The notes below the pieces were generated by a model. It was not told the origin of the DNA. It ran no database searches and saw nothing but the letters and a program-made list of their open reading frames with translations. A stretch of DNA of 64,000 nt. Origin: Siphonodentalium dalli. Taxonomy: Eukaryota > Mollusca > Scaphopoda > Gadilida > Siphonodentaliidae. This document shows, piece after piece, positions 20,346 to 32,519 of this stretch; position 1 is the stretch's first letter; every line of letters begins with the position of its first letter. The translations under genes and the position numbers were made by a program. The stretch lies in NCBI GenBank assembly GCA_032622095.1, contig CP136065.1, forward strand, positions 109,159,195 through 109,223,194. Reading direction: 5' to 3'.

Positions 20346-23300
20346 TATTTGCGTAATTGAATACTAAATGTGATTATAAACGTACTCGTACTTGAACCAT
20401 GCATGTATTAAGATTGCAAATTTTTGCCCGATTATTATTCTGCATGCTATTTCATGCGCTACTCAGACCACTATTTCAAATGAAATTAGAAATAAATATC
20501 ACATATAATCAACTACATATGCATAGGCGTTACCTATATACATATTTTTCGCAATCACCACATTAAAGTTGTTATATTGTATATATGGCAAATAATATGA
20601 TCTTGAGGACGTTATCATTTCTGACTATTATGGTTTTCTTGTTGCAAAGTGTTTACTAACGAAGCGCTGACCATGCACGCAGGGCATGCAATTTATATTT
20701 ATGCTCTGACAGTTGTAGTTCATAGATAATTATGATATCAGTTCCCGGAAAAAAACAGAATCTTAGCCGGGCGCATACCGAATGTTCGGGGTACATTGTA
20801 AATCTAATAAAGAAATTGAGCTATAGTTGTTTTAATCACACATTCATTTGTTTTCTGTGACGGACTGGCTAAATGCATGCACGAATAGGTAATAGTATAA
20901 AATAACTAGTTTAGTTAACTAGTTAAGTTTTTAAATTAACGCTCTTTATTTTAGTTAAAGTCCAGCTGAACTGTAACCTAATTTGAGTATTGATATATCA
21001 TCCCGTGTGTATCTAAGTCCCCTTAACACAAATCCGCAAAAAATCCCGTCAAAATATCCTGCAATTATTTTTTATATCTTGGGAACGAAACAGTCGCCGA
21101 AGATTTGTTTTCATTTTGCACTGCGCGCACATGGCTACTGGAGGAGCACGTGACATGACGTCACGGAGGGAACACAAATGCACAGTTCTGCTTTGCGTCA
21201 TTGGCAACGTGCGGCTATAATGGCGATGGCAGGTCAGCGCTAACGTTGTAAAGATGATTTTGATCTTGCTGCATTCGAGCCTGATGACAATGATCCTCCA
21301 CATATCGGCGAGAGACCGGTGACCGACGATCCGACAATAAATCATCGCATGCATTTGCACCGGTTCCCCCTCTTTCGGACCAAAAGTAGAAAGATAGGCT
21401 GCTGTACGTTGGTCTAAACGTCAACACATTTCCTAATCCTCAACAATAACTGAATTGAAATTCAAACAGTTAGACAGTTCAGCCTGTACATGGCTGTATG
21501 TGGTGTTTAATTTTCAACTTATGTTGTGTACGTCAAGCAGTTAACTGCGGGTGGGGGGGGGGGGGGGGGGCACACCCTTTCACCATTTATGCAGAAACTG
21601 CATATCACAAGTAGATCGCTCCATGATTAAATAAACAATTATGTTTTAACTTGATATTCACGATACTGGGTATTAGATTTGTTGGTATGTATTTATTTCA
21701 TCTAGTCAGTCATGAACATAGTGAGCAGAAATCCGCAAAAGCTTGACCTATATATTCCATTACTAGTAGACCCTATAATCCTCCAATTAAATGTTCTTTA
21801 TGTTTAAATTTTTCAACTGGCTTTATATAGACACCCAAGTTCTCATTGAGAATGTCTTGTCACTAATGGTATAGGTATAAGTGTGAAACATCAAACATTT
21901 TATACTCTCAAGAATTTCCAAACTGCTGTCTACGTACCGATACTGACCTGAAGTCTAAATGCAGTATCATGCATGGCCTTTAGATTATCATATAAAACAC
22001 ATTTTTTGACAATCTGTCAACAAAACAAAAACCGCAAAAGGCGCACGTATTTATATTATTTTCAGTATGTATTATGTTTATTCAATTTATTGTTTCAAAT
22101 GAATCAAGACCAGTAACGCACAATCTCCACACGGACCAACTATCTAGGGCCTATATATCTACCACACTCGGTGGAAATGTGGGCGTTCCTGTGCATATGA
22201 CGAACGTAGTACTTACGAGGCCTACGGTACTGCGCTTTGATCACAAATCGAACGATATTTTACGCAAGCTACGTTCGCAAAAACAAAATAGTCCCTCGCG
22301 ATTGCTGTTCTTATTTTAAAAATAATACCCATACATGCAGTGGACTGAAGGCATGTTAAAAGATAACATAATTCCATAATTGATCTATCTTCTACGATAG
22401 TAGGTGTTTCATAGTCAACTTTAGACAAATTATTGTCGAGTATGGATATGCACACGCACGTGTATGACGTCGAGGTAAGGTCAGATGTATAGGTCACATC
22501 ACCTGCATAATATTTGTTTGTGTTTATAGTTCAAATACCAGTTTGTTAATGCTCGGTTACTGCTTAATGACTGATGTAGTCATATAAATTCGTAGCCATG
22601 TATATAATTCGAAGTACCGTCAAGAATTTCTCTGAACAATTCGATTGGAATACAAGGAATTTATGTTTTGTTGGTGGAAATATTGGCGAAAATTCGTGAC
22701 AAACTGACATAATCGACACAGCTCGTAACACGTGGAATCACGGTGGATGCAGTGCGGTACCCTTTCGTCTGATTTCATTTATATGCTTTCACAAATGGAT
22801 TAATACATTGGTGATTCGTATTGGATTTTAATTATTCGAAACATTCAATCTGGTGAGTAGACTTACTAATGATTTTCATTGAATCATTACATTTCAAGTT
22901 CAGGTTCTAATCGATGTTTACGTCATGTTAGACTAGAATTAACGTAGAACAGTCACTTATATTACACTGATTGTTGATTGGTAGCCTTGTAAATCATGCT
23001 TAATTTTGCATATTGTCATGCATAGCTGACATTTTGTATTGTCAAGGTGCCGATTTATGTATTCACGCTTGAGTAGAACAAGTCACGATTTACACATCGC
23101 CGAAAGTAAATCCTCATGTATGAACTATGATCCATGTACTACGACGTAGCCTTAGGTCTACTAGACTATACTGATACCCCCCCCCCCCCACCCACACCAC
23201 AAGGACCGTGAGTGCATGGGTGTTTATTGGTACCGGTATTCACGTAGATAACATTTTGTTTGACAATGTGAATCACACTTTTGTATGTCCCAGCTTGCAT

Positions 23301-23951
23301 TTCACAATATTTGTGAAAGATCCTTCTTCAAAGTGCTTGGAATACAAGCAGCTGCATGTATTGTGACAGTCCATTCCAAACTCTGGTTGTGGACAAACGC
23401 CGTCCACTGTTGTTGAATGGCTGCATTAATTCTTGTGCCACTTGAACATTTATGGCTACAGTTTGCAGCCATGCAGCGACGAATACGTTTTATTCTTCAA
23501 AAAAATAAAAAACAATAAAAAAAAGACGATTTTAAAATACGTGATTTTAAAAACGGCGCATAAAATTTCTCCCGTCTGTGTACCCTCGGTGACGTCATTT
23601 CCGAGTCGCGACGGAAACACCCGATTCAAAAATGACTATTGTAAACAAAGAAGCCGTTTTATTCAAATGTCTGGAAATAGTACTTTTTTGTAAAAATGTG
23701 AACAAAATGGAAAGGATACATGTTATAAACCTTATTTAGCATGAGTTAAGACATATTTAGATATGTTTGGAGCTAAATTAATTGTATTATTCAGCTGGTC
23801 TTTAATATAAGAAAACGGTTGTGTGGTTAATTATACAGATGCAGCGCGATATTCTTTATACATTTACATGCAGCGTATCGGAGTACACTCGTATGTATAC
23901 ATCACATAGCCGTATACAGTCCGAAATGTACACCGATCGCACTTATTTATT
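20346..23951. other. Low-feature interval
   Basis: No reading frame with a recognisable domain, no RNA gene and no tandem array was found here. Notable only are a G tract at about 21553-21570, a C tract near 23167-23176, and ordinary AT-rich sequence. Host intron or intergenic DNA is the simplest reading, but small exons could be missed by eye. Confidence 0.5.
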
Positions 23952-24409
23952 TTAAGGATACTCAATCCGATCCCATGGTCCCCATATCATCAGATTCCAA
24001 CAAAAAAAATTGTGAAATGCCGCTTCAGTTATCAGAATATATTAATTGCTCAAAAGTGATGCTAACCACAGCCAACTATGTAGTACACACATTAATACAC
24101 AATTGCCGAAACGTGTTATTTATAAACATTTTGTTCAACGAAATATGGCCGGAAAATATATACACACAAAACAAAGCCACTTGATTTTAGAGTTATCAAT
24201 TCTTCATCCGCAATTTGGTCCGAGACCGTCACCTTGACGAATATTTTCCAGGCGGAAAAAGTACATATCTCCAGAAATAATTAATTTCAAAAATCGATAT
24301 CTAATCACTCTGAGCTTTGATGGGTGGGTTCCTCGATTCGAATACAAAAAATATATCACCGAAGCAAAGGAAGTAGTAATTTGGGAGCGTTAATTCGGAT
24401 GATCCTTCA
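23952..24409 (+). mobile_element. TTAA-flanked non-autonomous element, copy 1
   Basis: The left TTAA (23952-23955) is followed by GGATACTCAATCCGATC. The right end has the inverted counterpart (TTCGGATGATCC) and a TTCA at 24406-24409 where TTAA is expected. The interior matches 60345-60770 (CCCATATCATCAGATTCCAA and later segments). TTAA targets are typical of piggyBac-type elements. The class assignment is inference, since no transposase is present. Confidence 0.6.
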
Positions 24410-24782
24410 TACCCCAGGTGTAAAGCTTAACGAATTGGGCCATTTAATTGGGGGCCCCACGAGTCTATAATGAGTCAACTCTCGTACCTGATTAGCAGGT
24501 AAGTTAATTTGTTACAATATTTTAATTTACTAAATCAAATTTAGTAAGTTAACTATACCTGCATATATAGTACACTGGGGTCGTCGGGGTGTGTTTATGG
24601 GTGATGTCCAACGTATATGTACATCAATGTACGTTGATGTGCGATGGAATCATGTATAGTACACACTATTTGCTGACTAAGTCAACACTTCCCTCGAGTG
24701 ATTGAGTGACAATTTCATAGGATGATTCACAAGTTTATATAAAAATTCATACATACACTGAAGCAAGCAAGCATTATATTAT

Positions 24783-26230
24783 TTTATGGACACTTTCGCA
24801 TGTTTTGCTCTAAGATAGCGTCGATCTAGATATCGTCACTCGATTTCTATATATCGAGTCAACTCGTACCAAGATGTGAAGATCGGTTGATTCAATTATT
24901 GCCAAGTGTACACAAACTAAGTCAACTCGCACACTGGATGGGGGAAGTGTCACTACGCATGGGGCAAACTGTTTATGGACGGAAGGCAACATACGTTTAA
25001 TTGACCCAACAATTTCACTTGCACTTTGAAATGATCAGACTTAGTCATCTCGTACACCGAGTCGCAATTGCAGATATCAAGTGAAACTAATATCATGGGA
25101 TACATGTTTTTAACGCTTGGGTCGACTCGTATAGTATATGGGTGAATAGTTTTTTACACCCCGAGTCAACTCGTATACCATAGACTGTCGCCGTTTGTGG
25201 GTGGAGTAAACTATTGCACAATTTTCCACAACAAAGTCAACTCGTACCCCGAGTCACAAAAACTAAGTCAACTCACAACCTGAGTCACTTTGAGTCTATC
25301 ATATTCGTTTTGCTCTGAGTTACCGTCGATCTAGTTATGGTAACGCGATTTATATATATTGAGTCAACTCGTACCCAGATGTTCAGATAAGCTGGTTCAA
25401 TCATTGCAAAGTGTTCATAAACTAAGACCGCTCGTACACTGTGGTGGGATTGTCATTGTGCATGGGGCAAACTATTTATGCACGGGTGACAATTAACGTA
25501 CATTTAAATGTTGACCCAATGATTTTACTTACGAATGATCAGACTTATTCAACTCATACCCGAGTCACAATTGCATAATATGTCGAGTGCAACTATTATC
25601 ATGGGAAACATATCTTGAACGCTTTGATCGACTCATACATGGTTTCTACACCACAGGTCAACTCGTATACCAAAGACTGTCGCCATTTGTGGGTGACGTA
25701 AACTCTTGCAAAAGTTTCCACAACAAAGTCAACTCGTACCCTGAGTCACCAATTTTATAATTTCGTGGAATACACCTTGTGCAATTATCCAAAAACTAAG
25801 TCAACTCGTACTCTGAGTCACTTTGAGTTTATCATATTATTTTATGGACATTAACATAATGCGCTCTTGATGTACAATTATCCAAAAACTAAGTCAACTC
25901 GTACCCTGAGTCACTACGCGATTTCTATATATCGAGTCAACTCGTACCCATGTCGCCGATGTTATTGCAAAGTGTTCATTGACATAGTCAACTCGTGGAG
26001 TGATGTGACTAGAGTTTGCCAAGACTAAGTCCACTCGTACCCAGATTGTATAATATCATACACAGTTATGTCAATGACTTCGATAAACTGAGCCATCTCG
26101 AACCCTACGCTCTTGATGTACAATTATCCAAAAACTAAAAACTCGTTGACTAAAAACTCGTTGGCTCAACTGGAGGGTACGAGTTGACTTTTGTCGGAGG
26201 GTACGAGTTGGTTAGGGTACGAAATGACTT
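24783..26230 (+). repeat. ~505-bp higher-order array rich in GAGTCAACTCGTACC
   Basis: About 18-20 copies of GAGTCAACTCGTACC or close variants are irregularly spaced (for example 24854, 24917, 25161, 25233, 25360, 25655, 25727, 25798, 25890, 25933, 26026). Longer sequence repeats with a period of about 505 bp: ATGATCAGAC at 25031 and 25535, and TTTTGCTC at about 24803 and 25308. The first two units are nearly complete and a third is partial. Beyond 26160 the motif appears inverted (GGGTACGAGTTGACT near 26174). No coding frame is present. Confidence 0.8.
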
Positions 26231-26386
26231 GTTCCCATTTAAACCTATTGTTAGTGTGAAATTTCCAACTAATGTTTTGGCAGGTGTGAAATTTCCAACT
26301 GTTAAAATTTTTGACCAAACACGTACCCACCCCCCCCCCCCCACCCCCCCTGCCCCCCCCCCCCTGTCGCCACGTCTCTGTCCGTT
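26230..26386 (-). mobile_element. Truncated hAT-type non-autonomous fragment
   Basis: It contains two copies of GTGAAATTTCCAACT, a long interrupted C tract, and an end reading CTGTCGCCACGTCTCTG, the inverted form of the CAGGGACGTGG terminus of the hAT-like elements at 30758-31115 and 47150-47881. The other terminus is missing. Confidence 0.55.
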
Positions 26387-27772
26387 GTTCAAATTCATTC
26401 ATTTGTTGCATATATTCTGTTGAGTATAAAAGGAGATGGTCCCATAAATGGCCGAATTTAGTGTACAGTACCCCTTTAATGTTTCCATACAAGGAACACT
26501 AGCTGTATAAATTATAATAACGAACGCTCTGTGTTATTCCAAGTCAAAAGGGAGGATACGGACATCTACGACGCCAATGTTCTTTCGTATAGTGGACGCT
26601 TCTTGGACACCGGTGTTTTGAAACTAGGCGGACGATATATATGTGCCCTCAGTTTATGACACAGTTCATGGCTAAAATTATTCTCGGATACGAAATAGTA
26701 TGTGTGTTTTAACCCTTTCTTTGCTAAATGGATTCCCCCATGCAGTCATAAAAGTCTACGTTGGAATGGTCTATTATTAATCTGGATGGGTGCTCATGAA
26801 TTATGAGCAGACGACAGACAATCAATAGAAAGTTCAAAAGGAATCCTATTCATTGTTGGGACATTTTCAGATGATATGTTGGAACGTTGTTTGTTGAACT
26901 TATTATCTCAATATTTCCTAAGGGATAACTACTCGCCAATGAATATTTATTAACGAGGGTATTAACCCGAATGACCTATCCACATTCATCACGTCACGAA
27001 AATGCGATTATATGCGAGACCCCTATCTGAGAACCAGTATACCCTCTTACCTTTATAGATCGAAGCGAAGGCGTAAACGATCACAATTTAAACGACATCC
27101 ATCATCAAAAATAACATTGTCTCTTCGTCGTGTGATGATGGGAACGCGAATAAATATCCGTACGACATAGCATGTGCAGAGCCAGGATAAACAGAGCTAT
27201 GCGAGACACTACATCAATAATAAGACCCTTTACATGCAAACATCCAAACAGTCGACATTTATGCTAAGAAGATTATTCCAATGGATTCAGATGGATTGGG
27301 GAATTATTCATGGCAATTATGGACGTGGAATCCGAAGCGTGGCCACCAGATGCAGATAGCGGTCGTCTTGTTTTGAAATGCTTTCATGTCAAATAGCTCA
27401 AATTACAATAATAGGGTCTGAGAGTACAATATTAGACAGCTATCGAGTGCGTTTTGGCCTTCTGGCATATCCCGGTTAACTGGTATTTACCAACGGCTTC
27501 GATCGTATTTGACTGGATGCATTTGTTTATCTTGACATTTACAGCGACTGATATTAAGGCTTCAATTTTGACCTAGTAATCTTACTTTAGTCGCTGTTCG
27601 GTGGTCAAAATCAAGGTAGTTGAATATGCGAAATACTGATGCACACACTTTATCTACTTTAACAAAAAGTTACCAATGTCAGAAATACATCAGCTGATTC
27701 AAATCATCGATCTATCTACGTCGATGTTCAAATTTTGGAATAGTATAGTAAAACTAGGGCTCTTTATCAACG

Positions 27773-27775
<3 letters not shown>
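26387..27775. other. No feature recognised
   Basis: Mixed-composition sequence without domains, RNA genes or tandem repeats that I can see. The frame at 27174-27359 has no motif and no homologue I recognise. Confidence 0.45.
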
Positions 27776-27824
<49 letters not shown>

Positions 27825-27850
27825 CTCTCTCTCGCTCTCTCTCTCTCTCG
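27776..27850 (+). repeat. (CT)n microsatellite
   Basis: About 75 bp of CT repeats with three CG interruptions. Apparent Ser-Leu and Arg-Glu frames over it are translations of the microsatellite. Confidence 0.95.
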
Positions 27851-28064
27851 TTTTACTGGTTGTAATATAGTTGTTGAAAATCGACTATACTCAAGGTGGT
27901 TAGTCACACAAGCGCAGGCATTTTTCAAAAATATATTTGTTCTTGGATGTCTCATATTCACACTGGTGTTTTCTCAAATCGCACGGATTAGCCAAACACC
28001 GCGAAAATGACAACTATAGAAAAAAATAACGGTGCTTTTTCGTAACGGCACCAGTCTGCCCTAA

Positions 28065-28400
28065 AGCTAGCCACACATGCTTGCGTGTGCGTTAGCGAAA
28101 ATAATCGGATCCGTTCGTCGGATCCGTTCGTCGTGCCGTTGGGGCCATGCGAACGTTGTCCGACAGTGATCGTTTCAGTCACTTCACCATGGATTTACAT
28201 GCGAACGCAAACGGAGCGACGATTTCTATCGGATGGAAAATACGAATATTTTCAGTCCGATAAAAATCGGAGGCATTCGGAGCGTCAGAATAATTTCGCA
28301 TCGGAACCGCATCCATGTGTGGGTGCCCGTGCATTTCTATTTGATTTTTCGTCCGACAAAAATAACGCAACGCACCATACGCAAGCATGTGTGGCTAGCT
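28065..28400. mobile_element. 336-bp MITE with perfect 22-bp TIRs and TAA duplication
   Basis: The left end AGCTAGCCACACATG... (28065-28086) is the exact reverse complement of 28379-28400. Both ends are flanked by TAA (28062-28064 and 28401-28403). A 3-bp TWA duplication is characteristic of PIF/Harbinger elements. The interior is rich in CGGATCCG, CCGATAAAAATCGG-like words and has no transposase. Perfect TIRs suggest recent mobility, dependent on an enzyme encoded elsewhere. Confidence 0.88.
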
Positions 28401-28423
28401 TAACCTCATCACAGCAATTCAGC

Positions 28424-28513
28424 AGGACCACCAGCATCATAGCATATTAGTAGGACCACCAGCATCATAGCATATTAGTAGGACCACCAGCATCATAGCA
28501 TATTAGTAGGACC
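28424..28513 (+). repeat. 28-bp minisatellite, 3.2 copies
   Basis: The 28-bp unit AGGACCACCAGCATCATAGC + 8 bp starts at 28424, 28452 and 28480, with a partial unit at 28508. The complete copies appear identical. Confidence 0.95.
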
Positions 28514-28635
28514 ATGCACTTGACCAGGGGTGAAATAGTTGTCATCGCCCGCGAAACATTAATTGAGTGGCTACAGATAAGAGTCGTCGTTTGGACGCAT
28601 TTACTTTGTGTAGTTGGAGGGACTTTATGACTTAA

Positions 28636-29116
28636 AGGTACTCAATCCGATAAAATTCCTCTCAATTACTATTTCAATGGCTTCGGGGGTCAAAAATATT
28701 TGATTCGTGTCGAGGAAGTCACCCATCAAAGCTCAGATTTGTTAGATATAGATTTTTAGAAATCTATTATTTTTCATTATCGGGAATACTTTCTGGCCCA
28801 GAACTCAGTCAAAATTGCGTTATTATTACCACTTGATTTTAGAGTTATCCATCCTTGTCTGTTTGAATAGATTTTGGTGTACACATCCCGAGCAGATTAC
28901 GGCAGTTGAAGGCAATTATTAGTACTCATCTCGAGTAAATAAAACATTTCAAAAATCAATATCTAATAACTCTGAGCTTTGTTTGATGGGTTCCTCGACT
29001 CGAATCAAATATTTTTTACCCCCAAAGCCAAAGAAATAGTAATATAGGACCCTCTGATCGGATTGTTGTTGTTGGAATCTGTTGAGATGGGGACCCTCTG
29101 TTCGGATTGAGTACGT
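28636..29116. mobile_element. TTAA-flanked foldback element, copy 2
   Basis: TTAA at 28632-28635 and 29117-29120 flank ends reading AGGTACTCAATCCGAT and the inverse of ACGTACTCAATCCGAA. Beyond the ends, the interior folds back on itself. The segment around 28660-28780 (CTATTTCAATGGCTTCGG..., TTGATTCG, CACCCATCAAAGCTCAGA) is the inverse of 28965-29055. Related copies are at 23952-24409 and 60345-60770. TTAA targets suggest a piggyBac-type source; no transposase is encoded. Confidence 0.75.
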
Positions 29117-29489
29117 TTAATATCTGTGTAAATGGTTCAGTTAACTGGAACTGTTATTGTCCATATTGAATACTAGAACGTATAGGAATCCTACATGCAT
29201 TCCAACGCACAAGTTTACAGTGCAGAAGTTACTCATATAACTCCTTCAGATCTAAACGCCGAATACTAGTCTATTGTCTATACCACAATACTATATAATA
29301 ACGGTTTTCCAAGTAGGAACTCTGATCTCGCGAAACTACCTCAGGGGTGTATCCGGCCATGGGAATGATAATCCGGCATTATAAACAGTATGTAACCGAT
29401 AAAAAACTACTACTTAAAAATCACATTAAAATCAAATTAAAAATCACATTATATTATATTATCGGAAAAAACATGCACGATGAACGACG
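29117..29489. other. No feature recognised
   Basis: AT-rich sequence with a short local duplication of AAATCACATTAAAATCAA near 29425-29450. No reading frame of note. Confidence 0.45.
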
Positions 29490-29887
29490 AGGTTATATTT
29501 AAATTGTATTTTAATTACCCCACCCCACCCATTCTCCATAGTAGTTATTTGTTTATCAAGCATGTCAGACAGATACGATCAGATCTGACTTGTGTAATAA
29601 GGAATGCTTATATTGTTAGGTATACATGCAAGATTAAGTGTTTCATAACAGGGGTGCATGGTTTCAAAAAATGTATGTAGTTTATACAATACAAAAGTGT
29701 TATCTATATAGTTTTATACATACATGATATGATGAGGATGCTGGCCCCTATGACCCATACATAAAAACAGATTACAATAGTTCATATAGAAGAAAGTAAG
29801 TAGCCCTCAATCAAATGGTTCAGACATTACAATGTTGTACAAGTAGCTTAGACACTAAAATCCATAACTTTCAATGTTAGTCTTCTA
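29490..29887 (+). repeat. Family C repeat, interrupted copy, left part
   Basis: This matches 5190-5520 in order. It stops at CTTCTA, exactly where the 2.6-kb TIR element begins, and the match resumes at 32520. Confidence 0.75.
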
Positions 29888-32519
29888 AGTCGTAATTTCG
29901 TGGGAGACTATGGATTCAAATTACGGAATCAGTAATCGAACAGACCGTAATCGTTATTTCATCGTACGTAATCTGGATTCCGATTCAGATTGCGATTACG
30001 GAATCAGGACATTCATAATTTAAACAAACCGAGATTTCCCCACCTCTGAGTTTAAGAACACAATACAACATAAGAATCCGTCCTTTGGGTACAAATTATT
30101 GCAGAATATAAACGATCCATATCAAAGAATTTTAAATGCGGAGACAAATTTGTGTTATCGAGTGCTAACGGGGAGAATTTTACTGAAATTAGCCAAATAA
30201 TAATTATATTGATAGTAACGCTGTGGGAGCACTTCAGTTGATGGTGAACTTTATCCAAATCTTTGTCAATTTCATTGTCACTTTCATCATGTTGATTTCA
30301 TAATTCCATCCACAAAATACCGCCCGAACGCATGTCGATTTCAAATTGACCGAATTCACTTGAACCTGCATGGATATGTCTTCTGCTTTGTTCGTAATTA
30401 TATGTTCCTTCTTATTCAAGAAATAGTAGGATTATATTATATCTATGGATTATCAGATACACGTATGTACTATGTCGTCTTATAACAATTTCATATTTAA
30501 AATGTTTTGTTTCGTTATATGCAGTCGTTTTGCATAATAGTCTCTGTAGTGCCGAAACACAGGCTCTTTTTGGCCAACGTTCTGTGCAAAAGTTGGAAAA
30601 GAAAGCTTTGCACATGTAGCTAATGTTTGGGTTTTCTGATCGCACGTGAGCTACATCTCCTAATCGCACAAACACAAATGTAAAGCGTATTCTAGGATCG
30701 CAGGATTATATAGTTGAAATGTCAATTTATTTGATTAAATACCCACACGTACAAGTTCAAGAGACGTCGTGACAAGAGGGTTCCCATGGGGAGGGGTTCA
30801 CCTGCAAATTTCCGGCCAACTTGAACCAAACAACATTGAACATTACTCACATTGAACCAAACATCAAACACACAGGTTCGCATAATTCCATTTGCACCGC
30901 CTTGGACATATTCAACCTGACACACCCTAAGATTGGAAAATTACCAACTGTTATTGGTTGGAAAATCAAACAATGAGAACAATTCCAACCTGTATACGGT
31001 GTCATATTAATGTTGAACTAATGTTGTGTCAGGCATGAAATTTCCAACTGTTGGAAATGTACCAAAGTTGGGGGAAGGGGGAGACACCCCAACAAACCCT
31101 GTCGCCACGTCCCTGTACAACTGACAAGCTTCGTTTGTTCTCTTCAACGTCTTTGGAATTTGATTCAGGAGATCTAGAGCTGTTAGAAATGCTTGCCCTC
31201 ATCAATAAATACACTTTAACTTGAAAAAAGGATGCTATTAAGTTGGATTGGCAGCTAATTAGGTGCCATGTATATACCAGTCTTGAGTAAACTACATACC
31301 CACATATAAAAAATAGTGGGTCTGACGACCTTTCGTTCAGTTTTCATTTCCCAAACCCGGGATTCCTTGTAATTACCGCCAATCAAAACTTAGCTCCAAG
31401 AAATGTGTGCCCCAATAAAAAACTAGTAACATGTCACGTGCTCTCGGTGTGGAAATTCCGAAGGTGTGGCTAAATGTTGTTAAAATAGTATGCACGACGT
31501 CATGTTATACCGGAAGAGAAATTCACAAATCGACAAATAAAGTAGATTGTTGACGAGCGGTCGAAAGTTTAAAATCAAGAATCACCGGAATTTGGATTGC
31601 AGGCAACTGTAATTAGGGTACAACTGGCCAATCTTTGGAGCTAATAATACGGCTGTGTAAGGTCGCGGGGGGGGGGGGGTGGTGGTAGAATTGTGTTTCT
31701 CTACGCTCGTTTTGGCTGCGGTGGTACTACTGCCGGTACTGGGGAACTGATATATCGTTTTGTTATGTCATTTAACTTTTTTTTAGTTCTGAAGTTGTTT
31801 TAGCAGATAGTCCCGACATTCATGTATTTTTGATTCGTGGCCGTTGATTTGTGTTATTTTTTGACAACATGGGCGACAAATCGCCTGGCCAATCTAAAAA
31901 CTAATTCGTTCTGAGTCCAAGAGATCCACAGTCATTTTTTATAATTTCAAGAAGATCTGTCTTAGTTATTGTACATATTATTTTGGATCCCGGAAGCTAG
32001 CTGTTTCCCTTTATTGTCAGTAAACCAACCGCCGAACGAAGTCAAAAACCCTGCAACTATTAATTCCGATTCTTAGAATCGGCTTCACATGGTTGAAGCG
32101 GCCATGACGGCACTGGCACGTGACCATGTTTACGCCTGTCAATCAACTAATTTCATATTTATATTTAGTGCGGTGTGACGTAATTTGGGGGAAGCCCACA
32201 ACCGTTCAGAAATGAAAAGTTGACGGGAATGCAATAGACTCAGTATCAGTATGAATCTGAGTGTATGTTTACATAGACTGTGTATATACATACAGAAGAA
32301 AAGCATGACTTTCACAACAAACATGAACATTATAAATATAAGATACAAATGATACGTGTGTCAAATACATGAGCAATGTTTGACGCTTGGAGAACATTAA
32401 ACCTAGTACCGATCACGTGGATTTCAAAATCTGACCGAAAATCCGTGTAATCTCGATATAGCCCCGCCACGTAATCGGTTTCGGATTCTGAATCCAGATT
32501 ATCCCACCAAATAACGACT
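29888..32519. mobile_element. 2.6-kb TIR element inserted in a family C repeat
   Basis: The left end AGTCGTAATTTCGTGGGA... and the reverse complement of the right end AGTCGTTATTTGGTGGGA... agree at 25 of 30 positions. The flanking sequences join to give the family C repeat as seen at 5515-5545, apart from about 7 nt (AAGTGCT) not found at the occupied site. No clear duplication is visible. The interior has no transposase, but includes an ATTACG-rich end segment, a hAT-like insertion (30758-31115) and otherwise undistinguished sequence, so it is non-autonomous or internally replaced. Confidence 0.75.
30758..31115 (-). mobile_element. 358-bp hAT-like non-autonomous element
   Basis: The right end reads CTGTCGCCACGTCCCTG, the inverse of a CAGGGACGTGGCGACAG terminus. 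The left end CAAGAGACGTCGTGACAAGAG is a decayed copy. Eight-base flanks TACAAGTT (30750-30757) and TACAACTG (31116-31123) agree at six positions. An 8-bp duplication and CAGGG ends are hAT features. The interior has GAAATTTCCAACTGTTGGAAA and a single unit of the 60-bp repeat found at 36087-36345. It lies inside the 2.6-kb TIR element. Confidence 0.7.

Noticed and set aside
24783-26230. CRISPR-like array
   Set aside because: The repeated motif is short and variable, spacers are homologous within a 505-bp period, and orientation is mixed.
26166-26502. Gly- or Pro-rich frames
   Set aside because: They translate the interrupted C tract of a hAT fragment.
27676-27961. Ser-Leu and Arg-Glu repeat proteins
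   Set aside because: Translations of the CT microsatellite.
28424-28513. CRISPR-like array
   Set aside because: The 28-bp units abut without spacers and there are no associated genes; it is a minisatellite in a eukaryotic context.
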